Positions 1 through 5,753 of a stretch of DNA of 5,753 bases are shown here, one piece after another. The DNA comes from an uncultured Bacteroidota bacterium (GTDB taxonomy: Bacteria > Bacteroidota > Bacteroidia > Chitinophagales > Chitinophagaceae): the NCBI GenBank assembly GCA_903825095.1, contig CAIJZF010000342.1:1-5753 (forward strand), written 5' to 3'. Under the pieces are notes generated by a model that saw nothing but the letters and a program-made list of their open reading frames with translations, was not told where the DNA came from and searched no databases. Every line of letters starts with the position of its first letter. Position 1 is the stretch's first letter. The translations under genes were made by a program, and so were the position numbers.

Positions 1-141
1 TAAACGCATTAATCCAATACCTTCAAAAGCCTTGGCCACTTCTAAGGGGTCTTCGTTGTATATTTTCTTTTGTGCGTAATCTCCTTCGGTTAAACGAACA
101 CATTTGCCTTCAATAATATCTATAGCCGGTATAATTTGCAT
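1..141 (-). CDS. hisA: HisA, ProFAR isomerase (N-terminal 47 codons only; runs off left edge)
   Basis: This is the 5' end of the gene for phosphoribosylformimino-5-aminoimidazole carboxamide ribotide isomerase, the fourth step of histidine synthesis, a cytosolic TIM barrel. The visible protein starts [17 protein letters not shown] and continues through [18 protein letters not shown] with Asp8 is the first beta strand carrying the catalytic aspartate of the family, and GKCVRL plus the GDY loop separate it from HisF, which begins with a different IPCLD-type strand. The ATG lies 15 bases after the hisH stop, and the leader between them is A-rich with no Shine-Dalgarno motif. The reading frame is open to the window edge. 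The family is usually about 240 residues, so roughly four fifths is missing through window truncation, not decay. Order hisH-hisA matches the usual hisH-hisA-hisF block, so hisF probably follows. The separate trpF gene in this operon implies that this HisA need not be a dual PriA-type enzyme. Confidence 0.93.
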   Translation of the reverse strand, partial: MQIIPAIDIIEGKCVRLTEGDYAQKKIYNEDPLEVAKAFEGIGLMRL

Positions 142-156
142 CTAAGTTGTTGTTTT

Positions 157-747
157 TTATAGTGCTAGGAAATTTTGTATTATTTGTTCGCCTGCATTAG
201 CCGATTTTTCTGGATGAAATTGCACTCCATAAAAATTATCCTTCTGTAAAGCACTACTATAGTCTTGAATATAATGGGTAGTGGCAATAGTATGCTTTCC
301 TAAAGCAGCAAAATAGCCGTGTACAAAATAGGCGAAACTATTTTCTGCAATACCTTTAAATAAGGGGGTCTTCAATGCAGCAATTGTATTCCAACCCATT
401 TGAGGGATTTTAATACTTGGGTCGCTGGTTTCAAATTGCTTTACTTGCTCCTCAAAAATACCTAAACAACTAGTGTTGTTTTCTGTGGAATGTGTACACA
501 TTAACTGCATACCTAAACAAATACCTAAAACGGGTTGCTTTAAATTTTTTATAAGTGTATCTAAATTTCTTTCTCTTAAGTATTGCATAGCAGTGCTCGC
601 TTCCCCCACGCCAGGAAAAATAACTTTATCGGCGGTATTTATTTCTTCCATAGAATCTGTAACCATGGCAGACACGCCCAATCTCTCGAGTGCATATAGC
701 ACCGATTGAATATTACCTGCATTGTACTTAATGATGACTGTTTTCAT
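157..747 (-). CDS. hisH: HisH, glutaminase subunit of imidazole glycerol phosphate synthase
   Basis: HisH hydrolyses glutamine and channels ammonia to HisF, which makes imidazole glycerol phosphate and AICAR in histidine and purine metabolism. The 196-residue protein is a class I glutamine amidotransferase of normal length. The nucleophile elbow is GICLGMQ with Cys77, and the rest of the triad is His178 and Glu180 in the QFHPEKS motif. PGVGEA at 45-50 is the oxyanion-strand region. The N-terminal IIKYNAGN (residues 5-12) replaces the more widespread D-Y-G-type strand and is, from memory, usual in Bacteroidota. PQMGWN (115-120) and FVHGYF (141-146) stand where many HisH proteins have PHMGWN and FVHSYY. 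The ATG is 12 bases past the trpA stop, with an A-rich leader and no Shine-Dalgarno sequence. Lying directly behind trpA is the unusual point: the gene opens the his part of a mixed trp-his operon. TrpG is excluded as an identity because it is encoded separately at the other end. Confidence 0.96.
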   Translation of the reverse strand: MKTVIIKYNAGNIQSVLYALERLGVSAMVTDSMEEINTADKVIFPGVGEASTAMQYLRERNLDTLIKNLKQPVLGICLGMQLMCTHSTENNTSCLGIFEEQVKQFETSDPSIKIPQMGWNTIAALKTPLFKGIAENSFAYFVHGYFAALGKHTIATTHYIQDYSSALQKDNFYGVQFHPEKSANAGEQIIQNFLAL

Positions 748-759
748 TTGTTTATTTAC

Positions 760-1533
760 CTAGGCGCTTAAAACACTATTTAAAAATTGGCTAGTACTTG
801 TTTCAATATCCCCGCCTTTAGATAAAACCTGAATATAAGCAGAACCAATAATAGCTCCTTGCGTATGCACAGTGGCTGCATCAAAGGTAGCCTTATCCTT
901 AATGCCAAAACCCACTAAAATGGGATTCTTTAATTGCATGTTTTGTAATTTTTGCAAATACTGGGCAACTAGATTAAAATCCTTTTCTTTCCCAGTGGTG
1001 GCAGAAGAACTTACTGCATATAAAAATCCATTTGTTAAGCTATCTAATTTTTTTACTCTTTGCTCGGGTGTTTCTGGAGTCACTAAGAAAATAAAGTCTA
1101 AACCATTTTCCTTAATTATTTTTCCATAAGACTGTTCAAATTCAAATAAAGGAAGGTCGGGCAAAATAAGTCCATCAATACCTACTTCTTTTGCTTTTTT
1201 ACAAAAAGCTTCAAAACCATATTGTAAAATAGGATTCATATAGCCCATTAATATCACAGGAATAGAAATGCTTTTTCGCATATCCTGAATTTGCTCAAAT
1301 AAAACAGCAATATTCATTCCATTCGCTAAGGCCTTCATACTACTTACTTGTATCACTTCTCCATCGGCTAAGGGATCACTATAGGGCATGCCTAATTCAA
1401 TAATATCTGCGCCGTTTTTTTGCAAACTTGCCATTACTTTCATAGTGCTATCTAATGCAGGATATCCCGCAGTGCAATACACATTTAAAATGCGCTTTGA
1501 CTTTTCTTTAAATACTAACTCTAACTTAGACAT
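760..1533 (-). CDS. trpA: TrpA, tryptophan synthase alpha chain
   Basis: TrpA cleaves indole-3-glycerol phosphate to indole and glyceraldehyde 3-phosphate; indole then tunnels to TrpB in the alpha2-beta2 complex. The 257-residue TIM barrel shows the family signature around ELGMPYSDPLADG (46-58), with catalytic Glu46 and Asp57 matching Glu49 and Asp60 of the enteric enzyme. The catalytic loop 6 is SSSATTGK, with Thr180 in the place of the conserved loop threonine. The phosphate-binding segments are GFGI (208-211) and IIGSAYI (229-234). The residue after the ADG motif is Glu59, where the enteric protein has proline (ADGPTIQ); whether that is a lineage feature needs an alignment. The protein contains no tryptophan. 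The gene starts 16 bases after trpB with an AU-rich leader and ends in TAG, 12 bases before hisH. The adjacent trpB is its obligate partner. Confidence 0.98.
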   Translation of the reverse strand: MSKLELVFKEKSKRILNVYCTAGYPALDSTMKVMASLQKNGADIIELGMPYSDPLADGEVIQVSSMKALANGMNIAVLFEQIQDMRKSISIPVILMGYMNPILQYGFEAFCKKAKEVGIDGLILPDLPLFEFEQSYGKIIKENGLDFIFLVTPETPEQRVKKLDSLTNGFLYAVSSSATTGKEKDFNLVAQYLQKLQNMQLKNPILVGFGIKDKATFDAATVHTQGAIIGSAYIQVLSKGGDIETSTSQFLNSVLSA

Positions 1534-1549
1534 ATTTTTATTTTATGCT

Positions 1550-2749
1550 TTATAAATGTTCCATATAAGTGGCTAAGTCTTTATCACCTCTACCACTTAA
1601 ACAAACCACGACCACATCAGAAGCTTTTAAATTCATTTTTGGAAGCACTGAAAAAGCATGCGCCGTTTCTAGTGCAGGAATAATACCTTCTATTTTTGAA
1701 AGATGAAATGCGGACTCCAATGCTTCTTCATCCGTGGCACTTAAGAATGTTCCTCTTTTGCTTTCATATAAAAAAGCATGCAAGGGGCCAATTCCCGGAT
1801 AATCTAAACCTGCAGAAATACTATGCGGCTCCACCACTTGACCATCGCTGGTTTGCATAACTATACTTTTAGAGCCATGTAAAATACCTGGGGTACCTAA
1901 CTGCGTTGTGGCTGCACTTAATCCTGAATGCACTCCATGACCTGCTGCTTCTACAGCAACAAGTTGAACAGTAGGTTCATTTAAAAAATGATAAAAAGCA
2001 CCTGCTGCATTACTACCCCCACCTACACAGGCCACCACATGGGTAGGAAGTTCTGTACCTGTTTTTTCTTTTAATTGTTTTCTTATTTCTTCACTAATCA
2101 CACTTTGAAAACGCGCTACCATATCTGGATAAGGATGCGGCCCTACCACGCTACCTATAATATAATGTGTTTCATTAGGCTCGTTAATCCAAGCTCTAAT
2201 GGCCTCATTAGTGGCATCCTTTAAAGTTTTACTTCCACTTTTTGCAGGAATAACGGTTGCTCCTAACATTTTCATACGCGCTACATTGGGCGCCTGTCTT
2301 TCAATATCTTTTTCTCCCATATATACCACACATTCCATTCCTTTTAAGGCACATACAGTAGCCGTTGCCACACCATGTTGACCAGCACCCGTTTCAGCAA
2401 TAATTTTTTTCTTGCCTAATTTTTGTGCTAAAATAATTTGACCAATGGTATTATTTATTTTATGTGCCCCTGTATGACAGAGGTCTTCTCTTTTTAAATA
2501 AATAGTAGCACCTATTTCTTTACTTAAACGTTCTGCTAAAAAAAGAGGTGTAGGTCTTCCCACATAGTCTTTCAATAACTGTTGAAACTCTGCTTGAAAA
2601 CTAGGGTCTTGCATAATTTGCAAATACTGCGTTTTCAATGTCTCCACATTGCCATATAACATTTCTGGAATATAGGCTCCCCCAAAAGCACCATAGTAAC
2701 CTTCTGCTGTAGGGTTTTGATAATTCTCGTTTACATTAAATAAAGGCAT
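1550..2749 (-). CDS. trpB: TrpB, tryptophan synthase beta chain
   Basis: TrpB condenses indole with L-serine to form L-tryptophan using pyridoxal phosphate. The 399-residue protein is of normal TrpB1 length. The cofactor lysine is Lys97 in HTGAHKINN, and the catalytic glutamate is Glu119 in ETGAGQHG. The phosphate cup is GGGSNA at 243-248. Asp316 in GLDYPGIGP belongs to the region that closes the domain when TrpA is bound. Glu354 in EGIIPALE and Ser385 in LSGRGDKD lie near the cofactor ring. This is the standard TrpA-dependent form, not the longer TrpB2 type. The N-terminal [14 protein letters not shown] is the usual opening motif in a Bacteroidota-like form. The ATG lies inside the last codons of trpF (14-base overlap) and has no Shine-Dalgarno motif, so translation is probably coupled to trpF. 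Only one tryptophan is present (Trp187). Confidence 0.98.
   Translation of the reverse strand: MPLFNVNENYQNPTAEGYYGAFGGAYIPEMLYGNVETLKTQYLQIMQDPSFQAEFQQLLKDYVGRPTPLFLAERLSKEIGATIYLKREDLCHTGAHKINNTIGQIILAQKLGKKKIIAETGAGQHGVATATVCALKGMECVVYMGEKDIERQAPNVARMKMLGATVIPAKSGSKTLKDATNEAIRAWINEPNETHYIIGSVVGPHPYPDMVARFQSVISEEIRKQLKEKTGTELPTHVVACVGGGSNAAGAFYHFLNEPTVQLVAVEAAGHGVHSGLSAATTQLGTPGILHGSKSIVMQTSDGQVVEPHSISAGLDYPGIGPLHAFLYESKRGTFLSATDEEALESAFHLSKIEGIIPALETAHAFSVLPKMNLKASDVVVVCLSGRGDKDLATYMEHL
2736..2749 (-). other. trpF-trpB coding overlap of 14 bases
   Basis: The trpB ATG falls within the third-last to fourth-last sense codons of trpF (ATAGATGCC), and trpF ends at TAA ten bases further on. Both frames are well supported: TrpF ends in its normal C-terminal helix and TrpB begins with its usual short N-terminal arm. 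A ribosome finishing trpF would have to move back about a dozen bases to start trpB, or start it independently. No ribosome binding motif is visible. Confidence 0.85.
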
Positions 2750-3362
2750 CTATAAAAGTTTTAATTAATTCAATATTTTTAATTCCTGGACTTGTTTCAA
2801 ATTTACTATTCATATCTAAGGCCACTAAATCCTTGCCGGCCGTGGCCGCTTTCAATACTTGTATTCCTTGTACATCATTAATACCAATACCGCCACTTAA
2901 GAAAAAAGGTTTATTGAATCGTGTTTTCTTAATAAGCTCCCAATTAAAATGCTGACCCGTGCCTCCATACAAAGCGCTGTCGGTATCAAATAAATAATAA
3001 GCAGCCGCATTTTCAAAGGCAGTGAAATTGGGCAGGTCTTTGGAAACTCTAAATACTTTAATAACAGGAAAGGCTTCTTGAATAGTAGCACAATAGGAAG
3101 CGTCCTCGTCACCATGTAATTGAATCATATCAAGTCCTGCTTTACGAGCGGTATCTAAAACATTTTCAATAGTCTCATTCACAAATACACCTACTTTTTT
3201 AGCGGTAGTTGGTTTAAACGTAGCAATATCTTCTAAACTTAAATTAGCCAGCGCATATCTCTTCGAACTTGGATAAAAAATAAATCCAATATAATGCACG
3301 CCTTGGCTAGTAATAGCCTCGGCTTGTTCAATATTTGTTATGCCACAAACTTTAAATTGCAT
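2736..3362 (-). CDS. trpF: TrpF, phosphoribosylanthranilate isomerase
   Basis: TrpF converts N-(5'-phosphoribosyl)anthranilate to CdRP by an Amadori rearrangement, the step before TrpC. With the ATG at 3362 the protein has 208 residues and begins MQFKVCGIT. Cys6 in KVCGIT is the catalytic base and Asp126 in [13 protein letters not shown] the catalytic acid. GGTG (133-136) and FLSGGI (154-159) bind phosphate, and the C-terminal [12 protein letters not shown] segment is a family hallmark. A longer reading from a TTG at 3398 would add 12 residues copied from the out-of-frame trpC tail (NYLQKQSKQTK) and push the KVCGIT strand away from the terminus, so the ATG one base after the trpC stop (TAAGATG) is preferred. 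The gene is stand-alone, not fused to trpC as in enteric bacteria. It overlaps trpB by 14 bases. One tryptophan (Trp141). Confidence 0.96.
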   Translation of the reverse strand: MQFKVCGITNIEQAEAITSQGVHYIGFIFYPSSKRYALANLSLEDIATFKPTTAKKVGVFVNETIENVLDTARKAGLDMIQLHGDEDASYCATIQEAFPVIKVFRVSKDLPNFTAFENAAAYYLFDTDSALYGGTGQHFNWELIKKTRFNKPFFLSGGIGINDVQGIQVLKAATAGKDLVALDMNSKFETSPGIKNIELIKTFIDAFI

Positions 3363-3363
3363 C

Positions 3364-4170
3364 TTAGTTTGTTTTGATTGCTTTTGTAAATAATTCAAAT
3401 GCCAATGCCGGATTTTCCTCTTTCATAAAATACTCTCCCATTAAAAAACCATCGAAGCCCTCGTTTTTTAATAATCGATAAGTCTCTTCACTATAAATAC
3501 CACTTTCAGCAATACTTAATTTCCCTTTAGGTAGTTTATTTTTAAGTTCTAATGAATGATTAATATTCACTTCAAAAGACTTTAAACTTCTGTTGTTTAT
3601 ACCCACAAAATCTACTTCATCGCAAATATGTTCTAGTTCTGTTTCGTCGTGTAATTCTAATAAAACTTCCATACCTAGTTCTTTCGCCGTACCCGCTAAT
3701 AATTCCGTAGTGGCGGGTGTTAAGCATGAGGCAATTAATAATATCACCGAAGCACCATAAGCCTTTGCTTCAATAATTTGAAACTCATCTATAATAAATT
3801 CTTTTCTTAATACGGGTATTTCATTTTGAATGGCAATAGATAAATCATCTAAACTACCTCCAAAAAATTCAACATCCGTTAATACAGATATACCCGCTGC
3901 ACCATATGCATGGTAGGCTGCTGTTACTTCTTTTACCGAAGCCTTATCATTAATAATGCCTTTAGAAGGGGACCTTCTTTTAAATTCTGCAATAATGCCC
4001 GTAGTATCTTGCTTTAATAAATTCGATTTTAAAGAAAGGGCTTGCTTTGAAAATAAGGGCATAGCTTCTAATTGCGAAATACTAATTTCATTTTTACGCG
4101 CAGCCACTTCCTTAAACTTATGAGCTACGATAGTTGCTAATATATTCGTACTTATAATTTTACTACTCAT
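3364..4170 (-). CDS. trpC: TrpC, indole-3-glycerol phosphate synthase
   Basis: TrpC closes the indole ring, turning CdRP into indole-3-glycerol phosphate with loss of CO2 and water. The 268-residue TIM barrel has the whole active-site set: Glu62 and Lys64 in AEFKRRSPS, the general acid Lys123 in LRKEF, Glu172 in LLELHDE, Asn193 in INNRSL, and Glu222-Ser223 in AESGI. The phosphate site near the end is GFLMGEYFM (241-249). The roughly 55 residues before the first core motif are the usual N-terminal extension. The start ATG shares four bases with the trpD stop (ATGA), so the start is well fixed and translation is probably coupled. trpF follows one base after the TAA. Unlike the enteric TrpC-TrpF fusion, the domain ends cleanly here. 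There is no tryptophan in the protein. Confidence 0.97.
   Translation of the reverse strand: MSSKIISTNILATIVAHKFKEVAARKNEISISQLEAMPLFSKQALSLKSNLLKQDTTGIIAEFKRRSPSKGIINDKASVKEVTAAYHAYGAAGISVLTDVEFFGGSLDDLSIAIQNEIPVLRKEFIIDEFQIIEAKAYGASVILLIASCLTPATTELLAGTAKELGMEVLLELHDETELEHICDEVDFVGINNRSLKSFEVNINHSLELKNKLPKGKLSIAESGIYSEETYRLLKNEGFDGFLMGEYFMKEENPALAFELFTKAIKTN
4167..4170 (-). other. trpD-trpC stop/start overlap (ATGA)
   Basis: The trpD TGA and the trpC ATG share four bases. Such overlaps commonly allow a terminating ribosome to restart on the next gene. No Shine-Dalgarno motif precedes the ATG (upstream bases are AATTAGTTTACA), which makes restarting more likely than independent entry. TrpD and TrpC act two steps apart in one pathway, so matched expression makes sense. 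Confidence 0.85.
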
Positions 4171-5159
4171 TGTAAACTAATTAATTTTTCTAAACTTTTA
4201 TAAGCAGCTCCCGACTCTAAACTTGAAACAGCCGCTTGAAAAGCTAATTCATAAGTTTCATACTTGCCTGTTACAAATAAAGCCATGGCCGCATTCGATA
4301 ATACCACTGCATTTTGTGACCAGGTTCCCTTGCCTTGAATAATATTTTTAAAAATGGCAGCCGCCTCTTCCACTGTCTTTCCTCCATGCAACTCTTCACT
4401 AAATACTTTTTTCTTACCCAATTGATAAGGTGTCATAATATACTCACCTTTATTATTTATAACTTTTGTATCGGTGGTTAAAGCAATTTCATCATACCCA
4501 TCTAAACTATGTATTAAGGTAAAATCTTTGCCTATAGACTGTAACAAGTAATTGTAAATTCTTGCCATCTCTAAATTATATACACCAATTAACTGATACT
4601 TTGGTTGAGCAGGATTCACAATAGGCCCTAGCATATTAAAAAAAGTACGCACCCCTATATTTCTTCGAATAGGGCCTACCGTTTTTAAAGCAGGGTGAAA
4701 TAAAGGCGCATGTAAAAAACATATACCCGCCTCTTTTACTTCTTTAGCCAAGGAGGCTTCTTCATTTTTAAATACATAGCCCATTTGCTCCATCACATTC
4801 GAAGCACCGCTTACACTAGAAGCGCCATAGTTACCATGCTTCACTACTTTCTGTCCTGCTCCTGCAACTATAAAACAAGCAAGTGTGGATATATTAAAAG
4901 TATCCTTCCCATCACCCCCGGTTCCTACTATATCAATTGCATCGTCTACCCCTAAATTCACTTTCACTGCTAAAGAAAGTAAGGCATCTCTAAAACCCAT
5001 CAATTCTTCAATGGTAATACTGCGCATTAAATAAACCGTCACAAAGGAAGTAATTTCATGTTCATTGTACTTGCCTTGAGAAATTTCCACAAGTACCTCC
5101 CTAGCCTGTTCTCTAGTCAAGGTCTTATGCTCAAATAAATATTGTAATAATTTTTTCAT
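4167..5159 (-). CDS. trpD: TrpD, anthranilate phosphoribosyltransferase
   Basis: TrpD joins anthranilate to PRPP, giving phosphoribosylanthranilate and pyrophosphate. Read from the ATG at 5159 the protein has 330 residues, normal for a stand-alone enzyme, and opens MKKLLQYLFEHKTLTREQ, the start of the small helical domain. GTGGDG (79-84) is the glycine loop that holds the PRPP pyrophosphate, KHGN (107-110) the following substrate loop, and RNIGVRTFFNMLGPIVNP (166-183) the anthranilate-side motif. DGYDE (220-224) supplies the acidic metal-binding pair. A longer reading from a TTG at 5177 adds only six residues (MVKKIS) over the trpG tail and is disfavoured. The ATG follows the trpG stop by two bases, and the end overlaps trpC by four. 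Thymidine or pyrimidine phosphorylases share the fold, but the motifs and the context make TrpD secure. One tryptophan (Trp280). Confidence 0.97.
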   Translation of the reverse strand: MKKLLQYLFEHKTLTREQAREVLVEISQGKYNEHEITSFVTVYLMRSITIEELMGFRDALLSLAVKVNLGVDDAIDIVGTGGDGKDTFNISTLACFIVAGAGQKVVKHGNYGASSVSGASNVMEQMGYVFKNEEASLAKEVKEAGICFLHAPLFHPALKTVGPIRRNIGVRTFFNMLGPIVNPAQPKYQLIGVYNLEMARIYNYLLQSIGKDFTLIHSLDGYDEIALTTDTKVINNKGEYIMTPYQLGKKKVFSEELHGGKTVEEAAAIFKNIIQGKGTWSQNAVVLSNAAMALFVTGKYETYELAFQAAVSSLESGAAYKSLEKLISLQ

Positions 5160-5161
5160 AC

Positions 5162-5171
5162 TTATTTTTTT
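5162..5171 (-). other. A7 run at the trpG stop codon, possible -1 slippage site
   Basis: The last trpG codons read TTA AAA AAA TAA, so seven adenines (5171-5165) sit directly before the stop. In the zero frame this is A AAA AAA, which fits the X-XXY-YYZ pattern of -1 slippery heptamers. Slipping back one base reads ATA AGT ATG AAA, which is exactly the trpD frame, with no stop before the trpD start. The product would be a 521-residue TrpG-Ile-Ser-TrpD fusion. No downstream stem or pseudoknot was recognised by eye, and A7 runs also occur inside trpB (2404-2410) and trpA (1048-1054 and 1415-1421), so chance is a fair explanation. Confidence 0.3.
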
Positions 5172-5731
5172 AACCAATTTTTTATAATGGTAGCACCCAT
5201 GGGTGTTAACACACTTTCTGGATGGTATTGCACCCCTTTCACATCATATTTTTTATGTTCTAAGGACATAATAAAACCTTGATCGTCTTTAGAAGTCACT
5301 ACTAAATCGGCTGGGAAATTATTTTCATCTACCACCCAACTATGATAACGACCCACATTAAATGTTGTAGGCATTCCTTCAAATAAACTAGATGCAGTAG
5401 TAATATGCACAGGTGTTGCTACGCCATGATAGACTTTACTTAAATTAGTTAGCTTCCCTCCAAAATTTTCTCCAATAGCTTGTTGACCCAAACAGACACC
5501 GAAAATAGATTTACTAGCTGCGTATTCTTTTAGAAGGGGCAACAACAAACCCGACTCAGAAGGTAAACCCGGACCAGGTGATAATAAAATTTTATCAAAA
5601 GCTTTTATATCCTCTAAAGCAATCTCATTATTTCTATGTACTTCCAAAGAAGCCATGGGCGCTATTTCCCTAATCAACTGTACTAGGTTGTAGGTAAAGG
5701 AATCGTAATTATCAAAAACCAATATTTTCAT
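5162..5731 (-). CDS. trpG: TrpG, anthranilate synthase glutaminase subunit
   Basis: TrpG releases ammonia from glutamine for TrpE, which makes anthranilate from chorismate. The 189-residue class I amidotransferase starts MKILVFDNYDSFTYNL, the typical TrpG/PabA opening. SPGPG (51-55) forms the oxyanion strand, GVCLGQQAI holds nucleophile Cys80, and QYHPES supplies His170 and Glu172. VYHG (100-103) and NVGRYHS (125-131) are further family motifs. The ATG at 5731 is preferred to a GTG two codons upstream at 5737, because the GTG overlaps the presumed stop of the preceding gene and the ATG gives the standard N-terminus. TrpG and PabA cannot be separated by sequence alone. Position at the head of trpDCFBA makes TrpG the main role; a shared role in folate synthesis, as with the amphibolic subunit of Bacillus, remains possible if no other pabA exists. 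It is not fused to TrpD, in contrast to enteric bacteria. Confidence 0.95.
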   Translation of the reverse strand: MKILVFDNYDSFTYNLVQLIREIAPMASLEVHRNNEIALEDIKAFDKILLSPGPGLPSESGLLLPLLKEYAASKSIFGVCLGQQAIGENFGGKLTNLSKVYHGVATPVHITTASSLFEGMPTTFNVGRYHSWVVDENNFPADLVVTSKDDQGFIMSLEHKKYDVKGVQYHPESVLTPMGATIIKNWLKK

Positions 5732-5733
5732 TT

Positions 5734-5753
5734 TCACTTATTTCTATGTTCAA
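5734..5753 (-). CDS. Possible last codons of an upstream gene, presumably trpE
   Basis: Read towards trpG, one frame gives a tail of Glu-His-Arg-Asn-Lys followed by a TGA stop at 5736-5734. That leaves two bases before the trpG ATG, the same two-base spacing as between trpG and trpD. A second frame closes at TAG and TAA, and the third stays open into trpG. Five codons cannot identify a protein. trpE is inferred only because TrpG needs that partner and no trpE is seen elsewhere in the window. Confidence 0.3.

Larger units (their letters stand above)
1..5753 (-). other. Mixed operon trp(E?)GDCFBA-hisHA, no internal promoter or terminator seen
   Basis: Eight genes share one strand. Junctions in transcription order are: trpG-trpD gap 2, trpD-trpC overlap 4, trpC-trpF gap 1, trpF-trpB overlap 14, trpB-trpA gap 16, trpA-hisH gap 12 and hisH-hisA gap 15 bases. 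The three widest gaps are A-rich leaders with no hairpin followed by a T run and no room for a full promoter. One polycistronic transcript is therefore the simple reading, though a promoter buried in a coding sequence cannot be excluded. The slightly wider gaps begin after trpB, so the trpA, hisH and hisA starts are the ones most likely to be entered independently. No non-coding stretch over 300 bases exists in the window. Confidence 0.85.

Noticed and set aside
473..709. Plus-strand open frame of 78 codons
   Set aside because: It lies wholly antisense to hisH, whose catalytic motifs are intact in the opposite frame; its translation shows no recognisable domain.
748..770. CCTAGG palindrome at the trpA stop as a possible terminator or operator
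   Set aside because: Only six bases, with no longer stem and no T run following in the direction of transcription; expected by chance.
872..1129. Plus-strand open frame of 85 codons
   Set aside because: Antisense shadow of trpA, with no family motif and no plausible leader.
2199..2381. Plus-strand open frame of 60 codons with a hydrophobic look
   Set aside because: Antisense to the cofactor-binding core of trpB; the hydrophobic residues follow from reading conserved Gly/Ala/Lys codons backwards.
2897..3115. Second minus-strand open frame of 72 codons inside trpF
   Set aside because: It overlaps trpF in another frame, while trpF has every catalytic residue; no separate leader or motif.
2736..3362. 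trpF as a redundant gene beside a PriA-type dual HisA/TrpF enzyme
   Set aside because: TrpF is complete with Cys6 and Asp126, and only the first 47 residues of HisA are visible, so dual activity has no support.
5732..5753. trp attenuator, leader peptide or T-box before the operon
   Set aside because: Only about 20 bases are visible upstream of trpG, with no tryptophan codons or stem; such an element would precede trpE, outside the window.

Overview
The window is a dense, AT-rich, single-direction block of amino-acid biosynthesis genes, all on the minus strand, so the operon reads from right to left. In transcription order it holds trpG, trpD, trpC, trpF, trpB, trpA, hisH and the first 47 codons of hisA, which runs off the left edge. 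About 20 bases lie to the right of trpG. They can be read as the last codons and stop of an upstream gene, presumably trpE, but this cannot be proven from what is here. Every protein keeps its family's catalytic residues and a normal length, and no gene looks broken.

The proteins look like Bacteroidota (Bacteroidetes), perhaps the Chitinophagales/Sphingobacteriales side. The grounds are AT-rich DNA, the complete absence of Shine-Dalgarno sequences before all eight starts (A-rich leaders instead), and sequence flavours I associate with that phylum: HisH beginning with an IIKYNAGN motif, TrpB with GAYIPEM, and TrpD with KHGNYGASS. This placement is by recognition, not by a search.

Together the six trp proteins cover the pathway from anthranilate to tryptophan: TrpD, TrpF, TrpC, then the TrpA/TrpB synthase. 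TrpG is the glutaminase half of anthranilate synthase, whose TrpE half should lie just upstream. Domains fused in some other bacteria (TrpG-TrpD, TrpC-TrpF) are separate genes here. HisH and HisA belong to histidine synthesis: HisA isomerises ProFAR, and HisH feeds ammonia to HisF, whose gene probably follows hisA beyond the left edge.

Spacing is very tight throughout: gaps of 1, 2, 12, 15 and 16 bases and overlaps of 4 and 14 bases. There is no room for a promoter or terminator between genes, and none is seen. Control elements such as an operon promoter or attenuator would be outside the window.

I found no mobile element, RNA gene, CRISPR array or clearly new system. The points most worth a second look are the join of the distal his genes directly behind trpA (a trp-his supraoperon), an A7 slippery run at the trpG stop that would give a TrpG-TrpD fusion by a -1 shift, and the marked scarcity of tryptophan in the trp proteins.
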